Source: Flavobacteriaceae bacterium UBA1903
Lineage (GTDB): Bacteria; Bacteroidota; Bacteroidia; Flavobacteriales; Flavobacteriaceae
Direction of reading: 5' to 3'
Assembly (NCBI GenBank): GCA_002337605.1
Contig: DDGL01000014.1
Coordinates: 519,965-583,964 of the forward strand
Length of the DNA: 64,000 nt
The notes beneath the pieces were generated by a model. It was not told the DNA's origin and ran no database searches. It was given only the letters and a program-made list of their open reading frames with translations. The translations under genes and the position numbers were made by a program. Positions 1-8,796 of the stretch are shown in pieces (the first letter of the stretch is position 1; each line of letters begins with the position of its first letter).

Positions 1-144
1 TGCCATATTTCGACTCCGCTCAATACTCTCAGGCGGGTAATTTTAAATTTGTTTTGCGCATTTACAAAGGTACGTTGTCCTAGTGAAATTTTGAAGCTTA
101 GAATAGTTATAATTAGGTTTGCTATCTTTACGTAAACTGAACAT
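1..144. other. Leading intergenic region with divergent promoter-like motifs
   Basis: No gene is visible here. Positions 8-23 carry a degenerate copy of a half-site (TTCGACTCCGCTC) that recurs at about 13.9 and 22.0 kb. TACCTTTG lies on the minus strand at 65-72 and fits the Bacteroidota -7 consensus TAnnTTTG, so a leftward gene probably begins just outside the window. TATCTTTA at 123-130 on the plus strand is a near match in front of the cvpA-like gene. A -33 TTG at the usual distance is not obvious for either, so both are tentative. Confidence 0.4.
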
Positions 145-678
145 ATGAATACCATCGATATAGTTTTAGGCATTATCCTCCTCATCGCTTTAGTAGTGGG
201 TTATAAAAAAGGTCTTTTTGTAGCATTAGCAGGTTTAGTGGGTATTATTGCCGGGGTGTATGGTGCGGTATATTTTTCAGGGTATGCTGCCAGCTATCTT
301 GCTGGCTGGACCAACTGGAATGAACAAACCGTGAACTTAGCCGCTTTTGCAGTGACTTTTTTGGCAATCCTTTTACTTATTTCCATGGCTGGAAAGGCAC
401 TTACCAAAATAGCAGATTTTGCTGCACTGGGAATAATAAATAAGCTATTAGGCGCTGTTTTTAACGTGTTGAAATTTGCCTTTATTATAAGTGTGGTCTT
501 TATGTTCGTAAATGCCTCTCCCTCGTTTTCAATTCTTTCTGAAGAAGACAGAGACACCTCAGTTTTATATGCTCCTGTGGCTAGTCTTGCTCCGTTAGTG
601 GTTCCCTATATTTTAAAGGAAGTTGACGGTATCGATGAAAGAGATGAAGAAAACGAACCTGAAGATATTTCAGAATAA
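145..678 (+). CDS. CvpA family membrane protein
   Basis: A 177-residue integral membrane protein of the CvpA/colicin V production family. Four hydrophobic segments are visible, at roughly residues 4-20, 27-48, 64-83 and 100-122, followed by an acidic hydrophilic tail that ends Glu-Pro-Glu-Asp-Ile-Ser-Glu. The N-terminal pattern, an Asp early in the first segment and then Gly-Tyr-Lys-Lys-Gly-Leu at about 19-24, is typical of the family. CvpA proteins are inner-membrane proteins tied to envelope stress in Proteobacteria; the molecular role is unsettled. The gene stands alone and points towards the leftward SulP gene, with a hairpin at 683-725 between them. The ATG at 145 follows a possible -7 element at 123-130. 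Family assignment is confident, function is not. Confidence 0.88.
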   Translation: MNTIDIVLGIILLIALVVGYKKGLFVALAGLVGIIAGVYGAVYFSGYAASYLAGWTNWNEQTVNLAAFAVTFLAILLLISMAGKALTKIADFAALGIINKLLGAVFNVLKFAFIISVVFMFVNASPSFSILSEEDRDTSVLYAPVASLAPLVVPYILKEVDGIDERDEENEPEDISE

Positions 679-682
679 AAAA

Positions 683-725
683 AACCGCGAATACACGATT
701 AAATTTAATCCGGGTATTCGCGGTT
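683..725 (-). terminator. Hairpin terminator between convergent cvpA-like and SulP genes
   Basis: AACCGCGAATAC at 683-694 pairs perfectly with GTATTCGCGGTT at 714-725; an inner palindrome (GATTAAATTTAATC) fills most of the loop. The run of A at 676-684 gives a U tract on the leftward transcript, so it suits the SulP gene best. It may also end the cvpA-like transcript, which has only a weak T-rich stretch after the stem. Confidence 0.75.
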
Positions 726-804
726 ATAAAATTCTGCTCCTTCATAAAGGTAGCTGAGTATTCCGTTAATTTTCCTAAAAGGAAATTGGCGGTATGTATC
801 GAAG

Positions 805-2652
805 CTACACTACATCTTCTACATTTTTCCGAATGTATTCCATGGCTTCTTTAAAGGTTCCAACTAATCTTTTTTCTGGTACTAGATCTGGAATAATATC
901 AATGGACTGCATCATTACTTTTGGTTGCTTTTGAAGGCTTACCAATATAATCTTAATTTTTCCTTGTCGTAGTCTAAGCAAAGTTTCTTCCATAGCGTAC
1001 AAACCAGATTGATCCATATAGGGCACCTTTCCCATTCGTATTATTAAATGAGTGGCTGTTGCAGGAATTCCTTTCGCAAGCTCCTGGAAATCGCTTGTAT
1101 TTCCAAAGAAAAGCGGTCCGTCCAAACGCTTGATAAACACTTCTTCTTTTAAATATTGTGGGAAATTTTTTTCATCCTGCCACGGAAGGCCAAACTCATC
1201 GGCATTACCCAGTGGTACTAATTTGGATCGTTTTGCGGAAACATCTCCGATTTTTTTCATAAATACTAGTGAGGCCAATACCAATCCAATACCAACAGCA
1301 TATACTAAGTTCCAGAATACTGAAAGTAATAATACAACCAGCATGACTATAATCTCACTTTTAGGCATATTTGGAATTGCTTTTAAGCCTTTATAATCCA
1401 TCACTCCAATACCTACTGTAATTAAGATTCCTGCAAGAACAGCTGCTGGAATTTGTGAAGCCACAGGGCCTAATGCCAATAAAATTACTAGCAATAATAC
1501 CGAAGCTGTCATTCCAGAAAGTTTTGTAGTTCCTCCAGAGTTGATATTTACCACGGTTCTGATAGTCGCACCAGCTCCTGGGATTCCTCCAAAAATCGAA
1601 GCAATACTATTACCAATACCCTGTCCTATTAATTCTTGATTGGGCTTATGCTTTGTCTTGGTCATATTGTCTGCCACTACCGAAGTTAGCAACGAGTCAA
1701 TAGCTCCCAGAAATGCCAGTGTAAGTGCCGTAAATATATACGGTGAAATTTGACCTATATTGAAATTGGAGAACATATCCAGATTTGGCATTGGAAATCC
1801 GCCCGGGATTTGTTCAATGGGTCTGTAATCGAGATTCATAAAATAGGCCCCTGCTGAAACTACCAGTAAGGCAACCAGTGTGGAGGGGACAGCTGTAGTA
1901 ATTTTTTTAAACCCAAAAATGATAAAAATTGTCAGTGCTGCCAATCCAAACTCCAGCCAATTTATACTTTTAATAGCCCTTGGTAAAGTTTTGATAGAAC
2001 CCAGTACTCCAGAACTAGCAGATTTGGCTAGTGTTTGAGATTCTAATCTAATATCATCTTCAGTTATACGTTCTGCTCGAGTTACTGTTTCTTTAAAATC
2101 TTCTAACACCAAAATTCCTTCCCCTGCTTCTTCTTTAAGGATTTTATCGAGTAATACTTCTTCGGCTTCTGGTTTAAAATGTTCGATAAATTCATCATCA
2201 CTATTGGCATAATATCCCAACATAGGTAATATCTGAGTAATTAAAATTATGACACCAATTGCTGTCATAAATCCAGATACTACAGGGTATGGTATGTATT
2301 TAATGTATTTTCCCAGACCCAGTACTCCTAATCCTATTTGCATAAGCCCTGCCAATAAGAACACCAATAAAATATAGGGCAAAGCTTGTTCTACACTTCC
2401 ATTATTTGCTGCAATGATTCCGGCTATAATAACCATCGAGACAGCTGTCATGGGTGCCGTAGGTCCTGAAATTTGTGTGTTTGTCCCACCAAATAAAGAG
2501 GCAAAGAAACCAATAAAAATAGCTCCGTATAATCCTGCATCGGGCCCTAATCCAGATTGTACACCAAAGGCAAGTGCTAATGGTAAGGCGACAATTCCAG
2601 CTGTAATTCCTCCAAAAAGATTTCCGCGCAGATTGGTAAATAAATTTTTCAT
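805..2652 (-). CDS. SulP family anion transporter with STAS domain (probable bicarbonate/sulfate permease)
   Basis: From the ATG at 2652 the protein has 615 residues. It has the SulP plan: an N-terminal Gly-rich membrane region (Gly-Ile-Thr-Ala-Gly-Ile-Val-Ala-Leu-Pro-Leu-Ala), about a dozen hydrophobic segments over residues 10-480, the conserved GxxNxxAS/GGxPGAGA region in the middle, and a cytoplasmic STAS domain in the last 110 residues. Between two membrane segments, about residues 150-215, is a long Glu/Lys-rich hydrophilic insert that the second SulP protein nearby lacks. The frame is open up to 2706, but that stretch carries the carbonic anhydrase terminator; 2652 (MKNLFTN) or 2670 (MYTNNSM) are better starts. 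Substrate cannot be read from sequence; carbonic anhydrase directly upstream favours bicarbonate. Confidence 0.9.
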   Translation of the reverse strand: MKNLFTNLRGNLFGGITAGIVALPLALAFGVQSGLGPDAGLYGAIFIGFFASLFGGTNTQISGPTAPMTAVSMVIIAGIIAANNGSVEQALPYILLVFLLAGLMQIGLGVLGLGKYIKYIPYPVVSGFMTAIGVIILITQILPMLGYYANSDDEFIEHFKPEAEEVLLDKILKEEAGEGILVLEDFKETVTRAERITEDDIRLESQTLAKSASSGVLGSIKTLPRAIKSINWLEFGLAALTIFIIFGFKKITTAVPSTLVALLVVSAGAYFMNLDYRPIEQIPGGFPMPNLDMFSNFNIGQISPYIFTALTLAFLGAIDSLLTSVVADNMTKTKHKPNQELIGQGIGNSIASIFGGIPGAGATIRTVVNINSGGTTKLSGMTASVLLLVILLALGPVASQIPAAVLAGILITVGIGVMDYKGLKAIPNMPKSEIIVMLVVLLLSVFWNLVYAVGIGLVLASLVFMKKIGDVSAKRSKLVPLGNADEFGLPWQDEKNFPQYLKEEVFIKRLDGPLFFGNTSDFQELAKGIPATATHLIIRMGKVPYMDQSGLYAMEETLLRLRQGKIKIILVSLQKQPKVMMQSIDIIPDLVPEKRLVGTFKEAMEYIRKNVEDVV

Positions 2653-2691
2653 ACTGTTGTTTGTATACATTTTTTTTAAATGTACAACAAA

Positions 2692-2720
2692 GAGGGTCAA
2701 AACCAATGGCTTTGACCCTC
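2692..2720 (-). terminator. Terminator hairpin downstream of the carbonic anhydrase gene
   Basis: GAGGGTCAAA at 2692-2701 and TTTGACCCTC at 2711-2720 form a perfect 10-bp stem with a 9-nt loop, followed on the leftward strand by a T-rich stretch (TTTGTTGT). It lies between the carbonic anhydrase stop and the SulP start, so the SulP gene may have its own promoter or depend on read-through. Confidence 0.65.
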
Positions 2721-2744
2721 TCCTTTAACAAAAATTTAAAAAAA

Positions 2745-3377
2745 TTAGGAATTAAGAAACGACACAGCTCCTGAAGCCACATCGTAAACAGCTCCAATAA
2801 TGGTAATATCGCCATCGTTTTCCATGTCACGTAATAACGGGCTGTCGTTCTTCATATTTTCTATGGTAAGCTCTACATTCTTATATACCACATCATTAAC
2901 AAAGGAAGCATTTGAACTATTTCTTAATGCAGTATCTTCTGGAGATTTTACAGCCGCCACTGAAGGCTTTATTTTTGCCAGCAACGGAGTAATATTTCCT
3001 AATTGAACATCATCACAAGCTCCTTTTACAGCGCCGCAGCCTGTGTGACCTAAAACCACAACGGCTTTACTTCCGGCTACCTTGCAGCCATATTCTATGC
3101 TTCCCAGCAAATCTTCATTTACAATATTACCTGCTACTCTTGCGCTAAATATATCGCCAATTCCCTGGTCAAATACCAGCTCAACCGGCACACGCGAGTC
3201 TATACAACTTAATACTACCGCAAAAGGGTATTGACCTCCAGCTGTGTCTTTTACCTGTCCCAACAAATCACGATTTGCAGGTTTTGTATTCAAAAAACGT
3301 TGGTTGCCTTCTTTTAATGCTGCCACGGCAGATTGAGGGGTATAGGTGCTTTGTGTTTCTTTAGTTTGTGCTTTCAT
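2745..3377 (-). CDS. Beta-class carbonic anhydrase
   Basis: A 210-residue beta-carbonic anhydrase, which interconverts CO2 and bicarbonate with a zinc ion. The zinc-site residues are all present: Cys58 and the Asp60/Arg62 dyad in SCIDSR, then His111 and Cys114 in GHTGCGAVKGA. Length and spacing suit an active enzyme. There is no signal peptide; the first 15 residues are a polar extension, so it is presumably cytoplasmic. It is transcribed leftwards after the universal stress gene (47-nt gap) and before a SulP transporter. A SulP transporter on each side plus this enzyme is the arrangement expected for bicarbonate uptake and supply to carboxylases; that link is inference from context and from known SulP/carbonic anhydrase pairings in marine flavobacteria. 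Confidence 0.95.
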   Translation of the reverse strand: MKAQTKETQSTYTPQSAVAALKEGNQRFLNTKPANRDLLGQVKDTAGGQYPFAVVLSCIDSRVPVELVFDQGIGDIFSARVAGNIVNEDLLGSIEYGCKVAGSKAVVVLGHTGCGAVKGACDDVQLGNITPLLAKIKPSVAAVKSPEDTALRNSSNASFVNDVVYKNVELTIENMKNDSPLLRDMENDGDITIIGAVYDVASGAVSFLNS

Positions 3378-3424
3378 ATTATTTCTGTTTTAATTTTTAA
3401 TATACAATAATTTACCTTGTTTGG

Positions 3425-4240
3425 TTACCCGTTTGTTAATAATATAGGGACTTTTAAGTTATGAACCAGATTATTAGCTTCCGAAATCGACAATCCTGCA
3501 CGGTTTATTGCGCTTTTTGAATTTCGATCTACCAATAGAAGGTTTACCTTGTTTTTAACCATATAATTGGACATGGTCCGCAAGGTTTGATCATTCTTTT
3601 CAAAGACATAGGATACTATATTGCTATTCACTATGCTGTGTTCTTTTTCATTATTAACGGTTGCTGATTTTTCAGCTACATTATAAGTCCTAAGGGGTCC
3701 TTGGCTTGTTGAAATTAACGCATCAATATGCTTAAAATTAGACTCCGTACTTGTGGCATTATAAAACCCTAAGCCTAGTTGGGAATCTACATCAAGTAAG
3801 TTTTCGTGATCTGCAATCAAAACGACTCCTGGAAATTTTTTAAGTAGAAATGTAAGAACACCGTCTCCTAAAAAGCCAGGGGTTTTAGAGATTTTTTTCC
3901 CTAGTACCACTACGTCTGGTTTGGTTTCAATCAGATGCTTTTCAATTTCGTTTTTTAAGTTCCCAAAAACAAAAGAATGTGTTGTTTTTACTTCAGATAC
4001 GTTATCTGCTGCAGTTTTCATTTCTTTTAGTTTATCTTCAACCAGAACAAAATTCTCCTTAAGTTCTCTTACAGCAGAAAGTTGACTTTCTCTGTTTACA
4101 ACCTGCGTAGCTTTGCGAACATGAAAAATTTCAATGTCACCGCCCACAATTTGTGCAAATCTTTCAGCACTCTTCAAAATGTATCTGCTGCTTGTGCTTA
4201 AATCTGAAAGCACTGTAATTTTATATTTATTATTTTTCAT
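3425..4240 (-). CDS. Universal stress protein, tandem domains
   Basis: A 271-residue protein with the UspA fold. The N-terminal half starts KITVLSDLSTSSRYIL, the usual first beta-strand and helix of a Usp domain, and ends with VVVLGKKISKTPGFLGDG, resembling the GxxG nucleotide-binding end of the domain. The second half (about 150-271) is a diverged repeat ending in a strand of type VPILLTNG. No signal peptide or membrane segment. The gene follows the 526-residue SulP gene by 13 nt and precedes carbonic anhydrase by 47 nt, so it is probably cotranscribed with both. Usp domains are often found with or fused to anion transporters; here it may sense nucleotide or energy state and regulate transport, which is inference only. 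Confidence 0.85.
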   Translation of the reverse strand: MKNNKYKITVLSDLSTSSRYILKSAERFAQIVGGDIEIFHVRKATQVVNRESQLSAVRELKENFVLVEDKLKEMKTAADNVSEVKTTHSFVFGNLKNEIEKHLIETKPDVVVLGKKISKTPGFLGDGVLTFLLKKFPGVVLIADHENLLDVDSQLGLGFYNATSTESNFKHIDALISTSQGPLRTYNVAEKSATVNNEKEHSIVNSNIVSYVFEKNDQTLRTMSNYMVKNKVNLLLVDRNSKSAINRAGLSISEANNLVHNLKVPILLTNG

Positions 4241-4253
4241 AATTAGTTACGTG

Positions 4254-5834
4254 TTAAGCAGACTTAGGTCTGAGTTTAAAAAATTCAATAAAGCTTGGTG
4301 GGTTTTCTATGGTCCCTTTTTCTGAAATAATTTTAATATCAATATTTCGTTCTTTTGCTTTAAAGGCAAAATCGTCTAGAATTTCAACAATATCAGCATC
4401 CAGATACCTAGTTTTTCTTACGTCAAGTTCTAAATAAGTATCTCTAGGCAGGCTGTCCAACTCTTTAAGAATAGCTCCTTTATTGAAAAAAGTAACTTCT
4501 TCTGCCAAGGTCATGTTTATTTTATGCTTCCCATTACTTTTATCTTCAATATGCAAGAAATGTGAGTTTTGATAGCTCTTAAGCAATACTATTACAATTC
4601 CTACTGAAAGTCCTAGACCTATTCCAATCAATAAATCTGTAAAAACAATTCCAACAATGGTTACTATAAATGGTACAAATTGCTTCCAACCAGCTTTGTA
4701 CATAGCTTTAAATGTTGACGGTTTAGCCAGCTTATACCCTACAATTAAAAGGATGGCCGCTAATACCGAAAGTGGTATCATATTAAGTACCGTAGGAATA
4801 ATGATTATTGAAATAAGTAAGAAAAAACCGTGAATTATAGCTGAAGCCTTCGTCTTTCCGCCAGACTGTATGTTTGCCGAACTTCTTACAATTACCTGCG
4901 TAATAGGCAAACCACCTATCATTCCAGAAATTATGTTTCCGGTACCCTGCGCCAATAATTCTCTATTGGTAGGAGTTACACGTTTTTCTGGATCCAGCTT
5001 ATCTGTAGCTTCTACGCAAAGTAATGTTTCTAAACTTGCTACCAAAGCAATGGTAAATCCAACTATCCAAACTTCAGAATTTGTAATTACTGCAAAATTT
5101 GGAAAGCTAAACTGTCCAATAAAAGAATCGAAACTATCTGGCACAGGTACTTGTACTAAGTGTTCTTTTTCTATTGCAAAGGCACCGCTGTCTTGTGTAA
5201 ATGCAAAGTAAATTATTCCTGCCACAACAGCTACTAAGGGGCCTTGTATCAACTGAAATATCTTCCCTTTATTTGTAAGCACTTGGCTCCATAATAATAG
5301 TATTCCCAGACTAACTAATGCAATTACAGTTGCGCCTACACTTATTGAATTTAAGGCTACGAAAATTTCAGAAAACGTATTCTCACCATCTACTTGAAAA
5401 AACGCAAAGTCACCTCCGGGATCTGCATCGTATCCAAAAAAGTGAGGGATTTGTTTTAAAATAATAATGATCCCGATCCCCGTTAACATTCCTTTGATTA
5501 CAGAAGATGGAAAATAATAGCCGATAATTCCTGCTTTTAAAACTCCAAGCAGTAATTGCAGGGCACCTCCAATAACAACGGCAACCAAGAAGTTTTCATA
5601 ACCTCCTAATGTACCAATAGCAGTTAAAACAATGGCTGCCAGACCAGCTGCCGGACCACTTACCCCTATTTGGGAGCCACTTAAAGCTCCAACTATAATA
5701 CCCCCGACAATTCCTGCAATTAAACCTGAAAAAAGAGGGGCGCCACTCGCCAATGCAATACCTAAACACAAAGGAAGGGCAACGAAAAATACTACGATAC
5801 TCGCTGGGAGATCGCTCTTAATTTTTGAAAACAT
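4254..5834 (-). CDS. SulP family anion transporter with STAS domain (probable bicarbonate permease)
   Basis: A 526-residue SulP protein, compact compared with the paralogue at 805-2652. The start (MFSKIKSDLPASIVVFFVAL) and the following LPLCLGIALASGAP segment are the hallmark of the branch of SulP proteins usually found with carbonic anhydrase. About 11-12 hydrophobic segments run to residue about 410, then a short STAS domain occupies about 420-520. First gene of the apparent unit SulP, Usp, carbonic anhydrase. A short palindrome, CTAAAATTTTAG, sits just upstream at 5838-5849 in the promoter region. Likely role: sodium- or proton-coupled uptake of bicarbonate for anaplerotic carboxylation. 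Substrate is inferred from branch and context, since sulfate cannot be excluded. Confidence 0.9.
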   Translation of the reverse strand: MFSKIKSDLPASIVVFFVALPLCLGIALASGAPLFSGLIAGIVGGIIVGALSGSQIGVSGPAAGLAAIVLTAIGTLGGYENFLVAVVIGGALQLLLGVLKAGIIGYYFPSSVIKGMLTGIGIIIILKQIPHFFGYDADPGGDFAFFQVDGENTFSEIFVALNSISVGATVIALVSLGILLLWSQVLTNKGKIFQLIQGPLVAVVAGIIYFAFTQDSGAFAIEKEHLVQVPVPDSFDSFIGQFSFPNFAVITNSEVWIVGFTIALVASLETLLCVEATDKLDPEKRVTPTNRELLAQGTGNIISGMIGGLPITQVIVRSSANIQSGGKTKASAIIHGFFLLISIIIIPTVLNMIPLSVLAAILLIVGYKLAKPSTFKAMYKAGWKQFVPFIVTIVGIVFTDLLIGIGLGLSVGIVIVLLKSYQNSHFLHIEDKSNGKHKINMTLAEEVTFFNKGAILKELDSLPRDTYLELDVRKTRYLDADIVEILDDFAFKAKERNIDIKIISEKGTIENPPSFIEFFKLRPKSA

Positions 5835-5879
5835 ATACTAAAATTTTAGACCGAGAATACCTCAGTCAGTTTGAAATAC

Positions 5880-5893
5880 GAGCCTTTTGGCTC
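5880..5893 (-). terminator. Short hairpin after the 97-residue gene
   Basis: GAGCC and GGCTC pair around a four-base T loop, downstream of the small leftward gene. The stem is only 5 bp and the following tract is weakly T-rich (CGTATTT), so termination is likely partial. Confidence 0.3.
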
Positions 5894-5913
5894 AAAATTA
5901 AACACGGAAAAAA

Positions 5914-6207
5914 TTAGCTCTGTCTGGGAGGGGGAGAAACAGTCTCTTGAGAAAGAGTTTCCCAAAAAAGAGATTTATAACCAATAGTCGTGGCACTTTG
6001 CAACAATTCTGAAGAGAGAAATTTTGTAGCGAAAGCTTCTGGAGCATTGTATTCTTTAGGCCCTAGTTTAAAAGTTTCCGAAGTTTCTTCTTCGTTCATA
6101 GAAAACAGTGCCGAAATATTGGTGTCGATATTACAAATAGTAACTACTGCTGGTGTAAGAATACACCAAGTAAAAGCCAAAAGAAAGAAGATACTCTTAA
6201 ACTGCAC
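5914..6207 (-). CDS. Small exported or membrane-anchored protein of unknown function
   Basis: A 97-residue product starting at GTG (6207); an in-frame stop two codons upstream rules out a longer form. Residues 3-25 are strongly hydrophobic (FFLLAFTWCILTPAVV) and look like a signal peptide or anchor. The rest is polar, with an acidic stretch FSMNEEETSETF and a Pro-rich end. Small proteins with this style, a hydrophobic start followed by a Glu-rich segment, are common in Flavobacteriaceae next to metal and anion transport genes, but I do not recognise a named family. It sits between batE and the SulP cluster, with a possible -7 element (TATTTTTG on the minus strand) at 6232-6239. Real gene likely; function unknown. 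Confidence 0.6.
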   Translation of the reverse strand: MQFKSIFFLLAFTWCILTPAVVTICNIDTNISALFSMNEEETSETFKLGPKEYNAPEAFATKFLSSELLQSATTIGYKSLFWETLSQETVSPPPRQS

Positions 6208-6278
6208 TAGTCAATTTTTTTATTTAGATGGCAAAAATAACATCTGAAAATAGATTTCTTGTTAAGCAAATCTTAAAT

Positions 6279-7028
6279 CTATAATTTTTTTATATCGCTT
6301 GCCGGAATCCAACCGTCTTTTCCGTTGGCTACTAAAACACGCACCCAACTATCTTCCTGTGCCTTAATTTGTACTTTAGTCCCTTCGTGCAGCACAAATG
6401 TACTTTCACTCCCCATAGAAGGTTCGCTTTTTGCCTCAGTGCTCTCTGAAAACACAATGGCTGGCTGGTCCTTTAAGACGTCCCCATAGGTTTGATAAGC
6501 CATTATCAAGCCAACAAATAATACCAGTACAGAAACAAGGGATGTAATAAAAAACAGACGTTTTTTACCTTCGGCAGCAGCAAACCAATAGCTTAAAAAC
6601 AACAGCACAAATAAAACTGCCCCAATAACCGAGGTAATCGCCCAGCCATCATAGGTTAACACTCCCGCCAGCTGTTCGTACCATTTTTTGAAAACAGTTT
6701 TAGGTAACGGTTCTATCGCATCAATACGTGCGTTTTCAGCAAATTTTAAATTGGTTTTTATGTCCTTGTCTGCAGGTGCCAGCTGCAATGCTTTTTCATA
6801 ATAATAAATGCTCGGAGCTACCTTATTTAGCTTGTAGTTTGCATTTCCCAGATTGAAATACAAGTCGGCAGAATGCTGCCCGTTGTCCAGTACTTTTTCC
6901 CAGGAGTTAATAGCTTCCTGAAACTTTCCGTTTTTATAGTGCTCTTTTCCTTGATTAAATAACGCATTGTTCTGGCTCCAGCTTAGTCCTGAAACTAACA
7001 GCAATAGTATGAAGAGTAGCTTTTTCAT
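6279..7028 (-). CDS. batE: BatE: TPR and SH3-domain aerotolerance protein
   Basis: A 249-residue protein with a signal peptide (residues 1-18, ending WSQ), TPR repeats at about 20-95 (NQGKEHYKNGKFQEAINSWE, then LYFNLGNANYKLNKVAPSIY), two hydrophobic segments at about 128-150 and 158-178, and a C-terminal bacterial SH3 domain at about 195-248 (VLHEGTKVQI, WVRVLVANGKDGWI). This is the BatE architecture of the Bacteroides aerotolerance operon. Last gene of the operon; its ATG follows the batD stop by one base (TAAGATG), so translation is probably coupled. Likely role: periplasmic scaffold of a Bat complex that helps survive oxidative or envelope stress. Exact function of Bat proteins is not established. 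Confidence 0.92.
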   Translation of the reverse strand: MKKLLFILLLLVSGLSWSQNNALFNQGKEHYKNGKFQEAINSWEKVLDNGQHSADLYFNLGNANYKLNKVAPSIYYYEKALQLAPADKDIKTNLKFAENARIDAIEPLPKTVFKKWYEQLAGVLTYDGWAITSVIGAVLFVLLFLSYWFAAAEGKKRLFFITSLVSVLVLFVGLIMAYQTYGDVLKDQPAIVFSESTEAKSEPSMGSESTFVLHEGTKVQIKAQEDSWVRVLVANGKDGWIPASDIKKL

Positions 7029-7029
7029 C

Positions 7030-8796
7030 TTATTGAATCTGTTTATCTATGGTTGAAATAATGCGTGCTGCTTTTTCGTAATCCTGCTGCATCGCTACCT
7101 GGCTTGTTGGGGTATAGCGGGCATATTCGCAGCTTTTCAGCAATTGAATAAACTCTGAAACCACCTCTGGTTGTACTTGTTTTTCTTCCAGTAATGCTGA
7201 AATTTTTTCCTTACTGAAATCGCTCGTTTCCAGCGTTAATTTTGCTTTTAGAAAATTGTGAAAAGCTCGTTCTAAAGCCTCATAAAACACCACACGGTCT
7301 TTCATATTTTTCTTGGCTTCGCTTAAATATTTTTTAGCCAGGCGGTTGGCTTTTCGGAGCCTCATTCCCTCTACGTCGGACAGGCGGTCACGGCGTTTTT
7401 TTCCTGCTACAATAAATAACGGAATTAATAACATAGGACCCCCCAATAACGACCAGAATAAGGTCGACTTAAAGAAAGGTGTTGTGGCAATCGGCTTCAG
7501 GTTAGCGTCTAGTTTAATAAATTTAAATTGCGCATCGTCCAGGTCTTCAGCAACTATTGAGGCGTCTTCAGTTGGTTCCGTTTTCGCTACAGGTCCATTT
7601 TCAACGTTAATTACTATTTCTTCGCTAGCTAAGGTCTCATAGCGTTCCGTCTTTGGGTTGAAATAGGAAAATGTGATAGGACGCACGGGGTAATTTCCTT
7701 TAAACTGGGGCACGACGGTATACTTTTCTGAAATAGTTCCCCGCATTCCATCCAATTGTACCGTTACCTGATTATCACGTTCTGGTGTGTATACTTCTAA
7801 GGCACTCGGTAATTTCAAACCTGGCAAATCGAATAATTTCAAATTTCCTTTTCCTGAAATTTTAGCAGTTAATTCTAACGCTTCATTGGCATCCAATGTG
7901 GTTTTATTGGTCTGTAGCTGAAATTGAAAATCGCCCACAGCTCCTGTAAAATCATCTGGTTTTCCTTCAATAGGTAATGGTTTTACATTAATTGTTCTCG
8001 CTCCTGCTGAAACAGTTTTATTAACTCTGGCCACACGTTGTCTTCCAAACATGTCTCGCTTGTTGCTGCGCACGTCTACAGGAATATCCAGCGTAAGAGG
8101 TTCAATGTCCAATTCGCCTGTTTTTTGAGGATACAACACGGTAGACCGTAAGATTACATAGCGGTAATCTTCCCCCTTGTATTTTGTATCGTAGGTTTTA
8201 TAATTACCCTGAGTATTGATATTCTGGCTCCAGAAGTCGGCATATTTTGGGGTGCTTATTTCACGCCAGTTACTAGTAATTCCAACATCATGAGACACAT
8301 ACAGTTTATAGGTAACTGTGATAGCTTCATTTAAGAATGGGGTGGAGTTAGACACTTCTGCCACAAGGTGAACACTTTCTTCGGCAAGGTATTCGGCATT
8401 GCTCCCATCTTTTGAAATTTTAACCGCCTCCCCTACACTCACAGTAACTGGAGAAGTTTTATAGGTTTGTCCTTCAATTTCAATCGTTGCCTGCCCAATG
8501 GTAGCATTCCCTTTTTGAAGGGGTGAAAGGAAATAGGAATAGGTTTTCGAGTAGCTTCGTTTCCCGTTAAAATACGAGTTGCTAATGGCCTGATTAGGTC
8601 CTCCCACCACACGGAAGCCTACAAAGCTAGGGGGATTAAAATTATCGCCATCTTGGTTCATCTCAAAATCTATACGCAGGCGTTCGTTAATTCCTAACTT
8701 TTTCTTGCTCACTTTTGCCTCAAAAGTCACCTGTGCCCTGGCAATGCTGCCCAGAAACACAAAACATACTATGAATAAAAAATGAATACTTTTCAT
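7030..8796 (-). CDS. batD: BatD: oxygen tolerance protein with Ig-like domains
   Basis: From the ATG at 8796 the protein has 588 residues (the TTG two codons upstream is not needed). Signal peptide at about 1-22 (ending ARAQ), then a long periplasmic beta-rich region of BatD type beginning VTFEAKVSKKKLGINERLRI and running to about 430, a single membrane segment at about 443-462 (FWSLLGGPMLLIPLFIV) followed by a Lys/Arg-rich stretch, and a cytoplasmic helical C-terminus of about 115 residues. The start overlaps the batC stop as TAATG and the stop is one base from batE, so the three genes are tightly coupled. BatD is thought to work in the envelope with the vWA proteins BatA and BatB; biochemical activity is unknown. 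Confidence 0.93.
   Translation of the reverse strand: MKSIHFLFIVCFVFLGSIARAQVTFEAKVSKKKLGINERLRIDFEMNQDGDNFNPPSFVGFRVVGGPNQAISNSYFNGKRSYSKTYSYFLSPLQKGNATIGQATIEIEGQTYKTSPVTVSVGEAVKISKDGSNAEYLAEESVHLVAEVSNSTPFLNEAITVTYKLYVSHDVGITSNWREISTPKYADFWSQNINTQGNYKTYDTKYKGEDYRYVILRSTVLYPQKTGELDIEPLTLDIPVDVRSNKRDMFGRQRVARVNKTVSAGARTINVKPLPIEGKPDDFTGAVGDFQFQLQTNKTTLDANEALELTAKISGKGNLKLFDLPGLKLPSALEVYTPERDNQVTVQLDGMRGTISEKYTVVPQFKGNYPVRPITFSYFNPKTERYETLASEEIVINVENGPVAKTEPTEDASIVAEDLDDAQFKFIKLDANLKPIATTPFFKSTLFWSLLGGPMLLIPLFIVAGKKRRDRLSDVEGMRLRKANRLAKKYLSEAKKNMKDRVVFYEALERAFHNFLKAKLTLETSDFSKEKISALLEEKQVQPEVVSEFIQLLKSCEYARYTPTSQVAMQQDYEKAARIISTIDKQIQ

Noticed and set aside
2402..2830. A 142-residue minus-strand frame spanning the SulP start and the carbonic anhydrase end
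   Set aside because: It is out of frame with two clear genes and crosses the terminator between them, with no recognisable domain.
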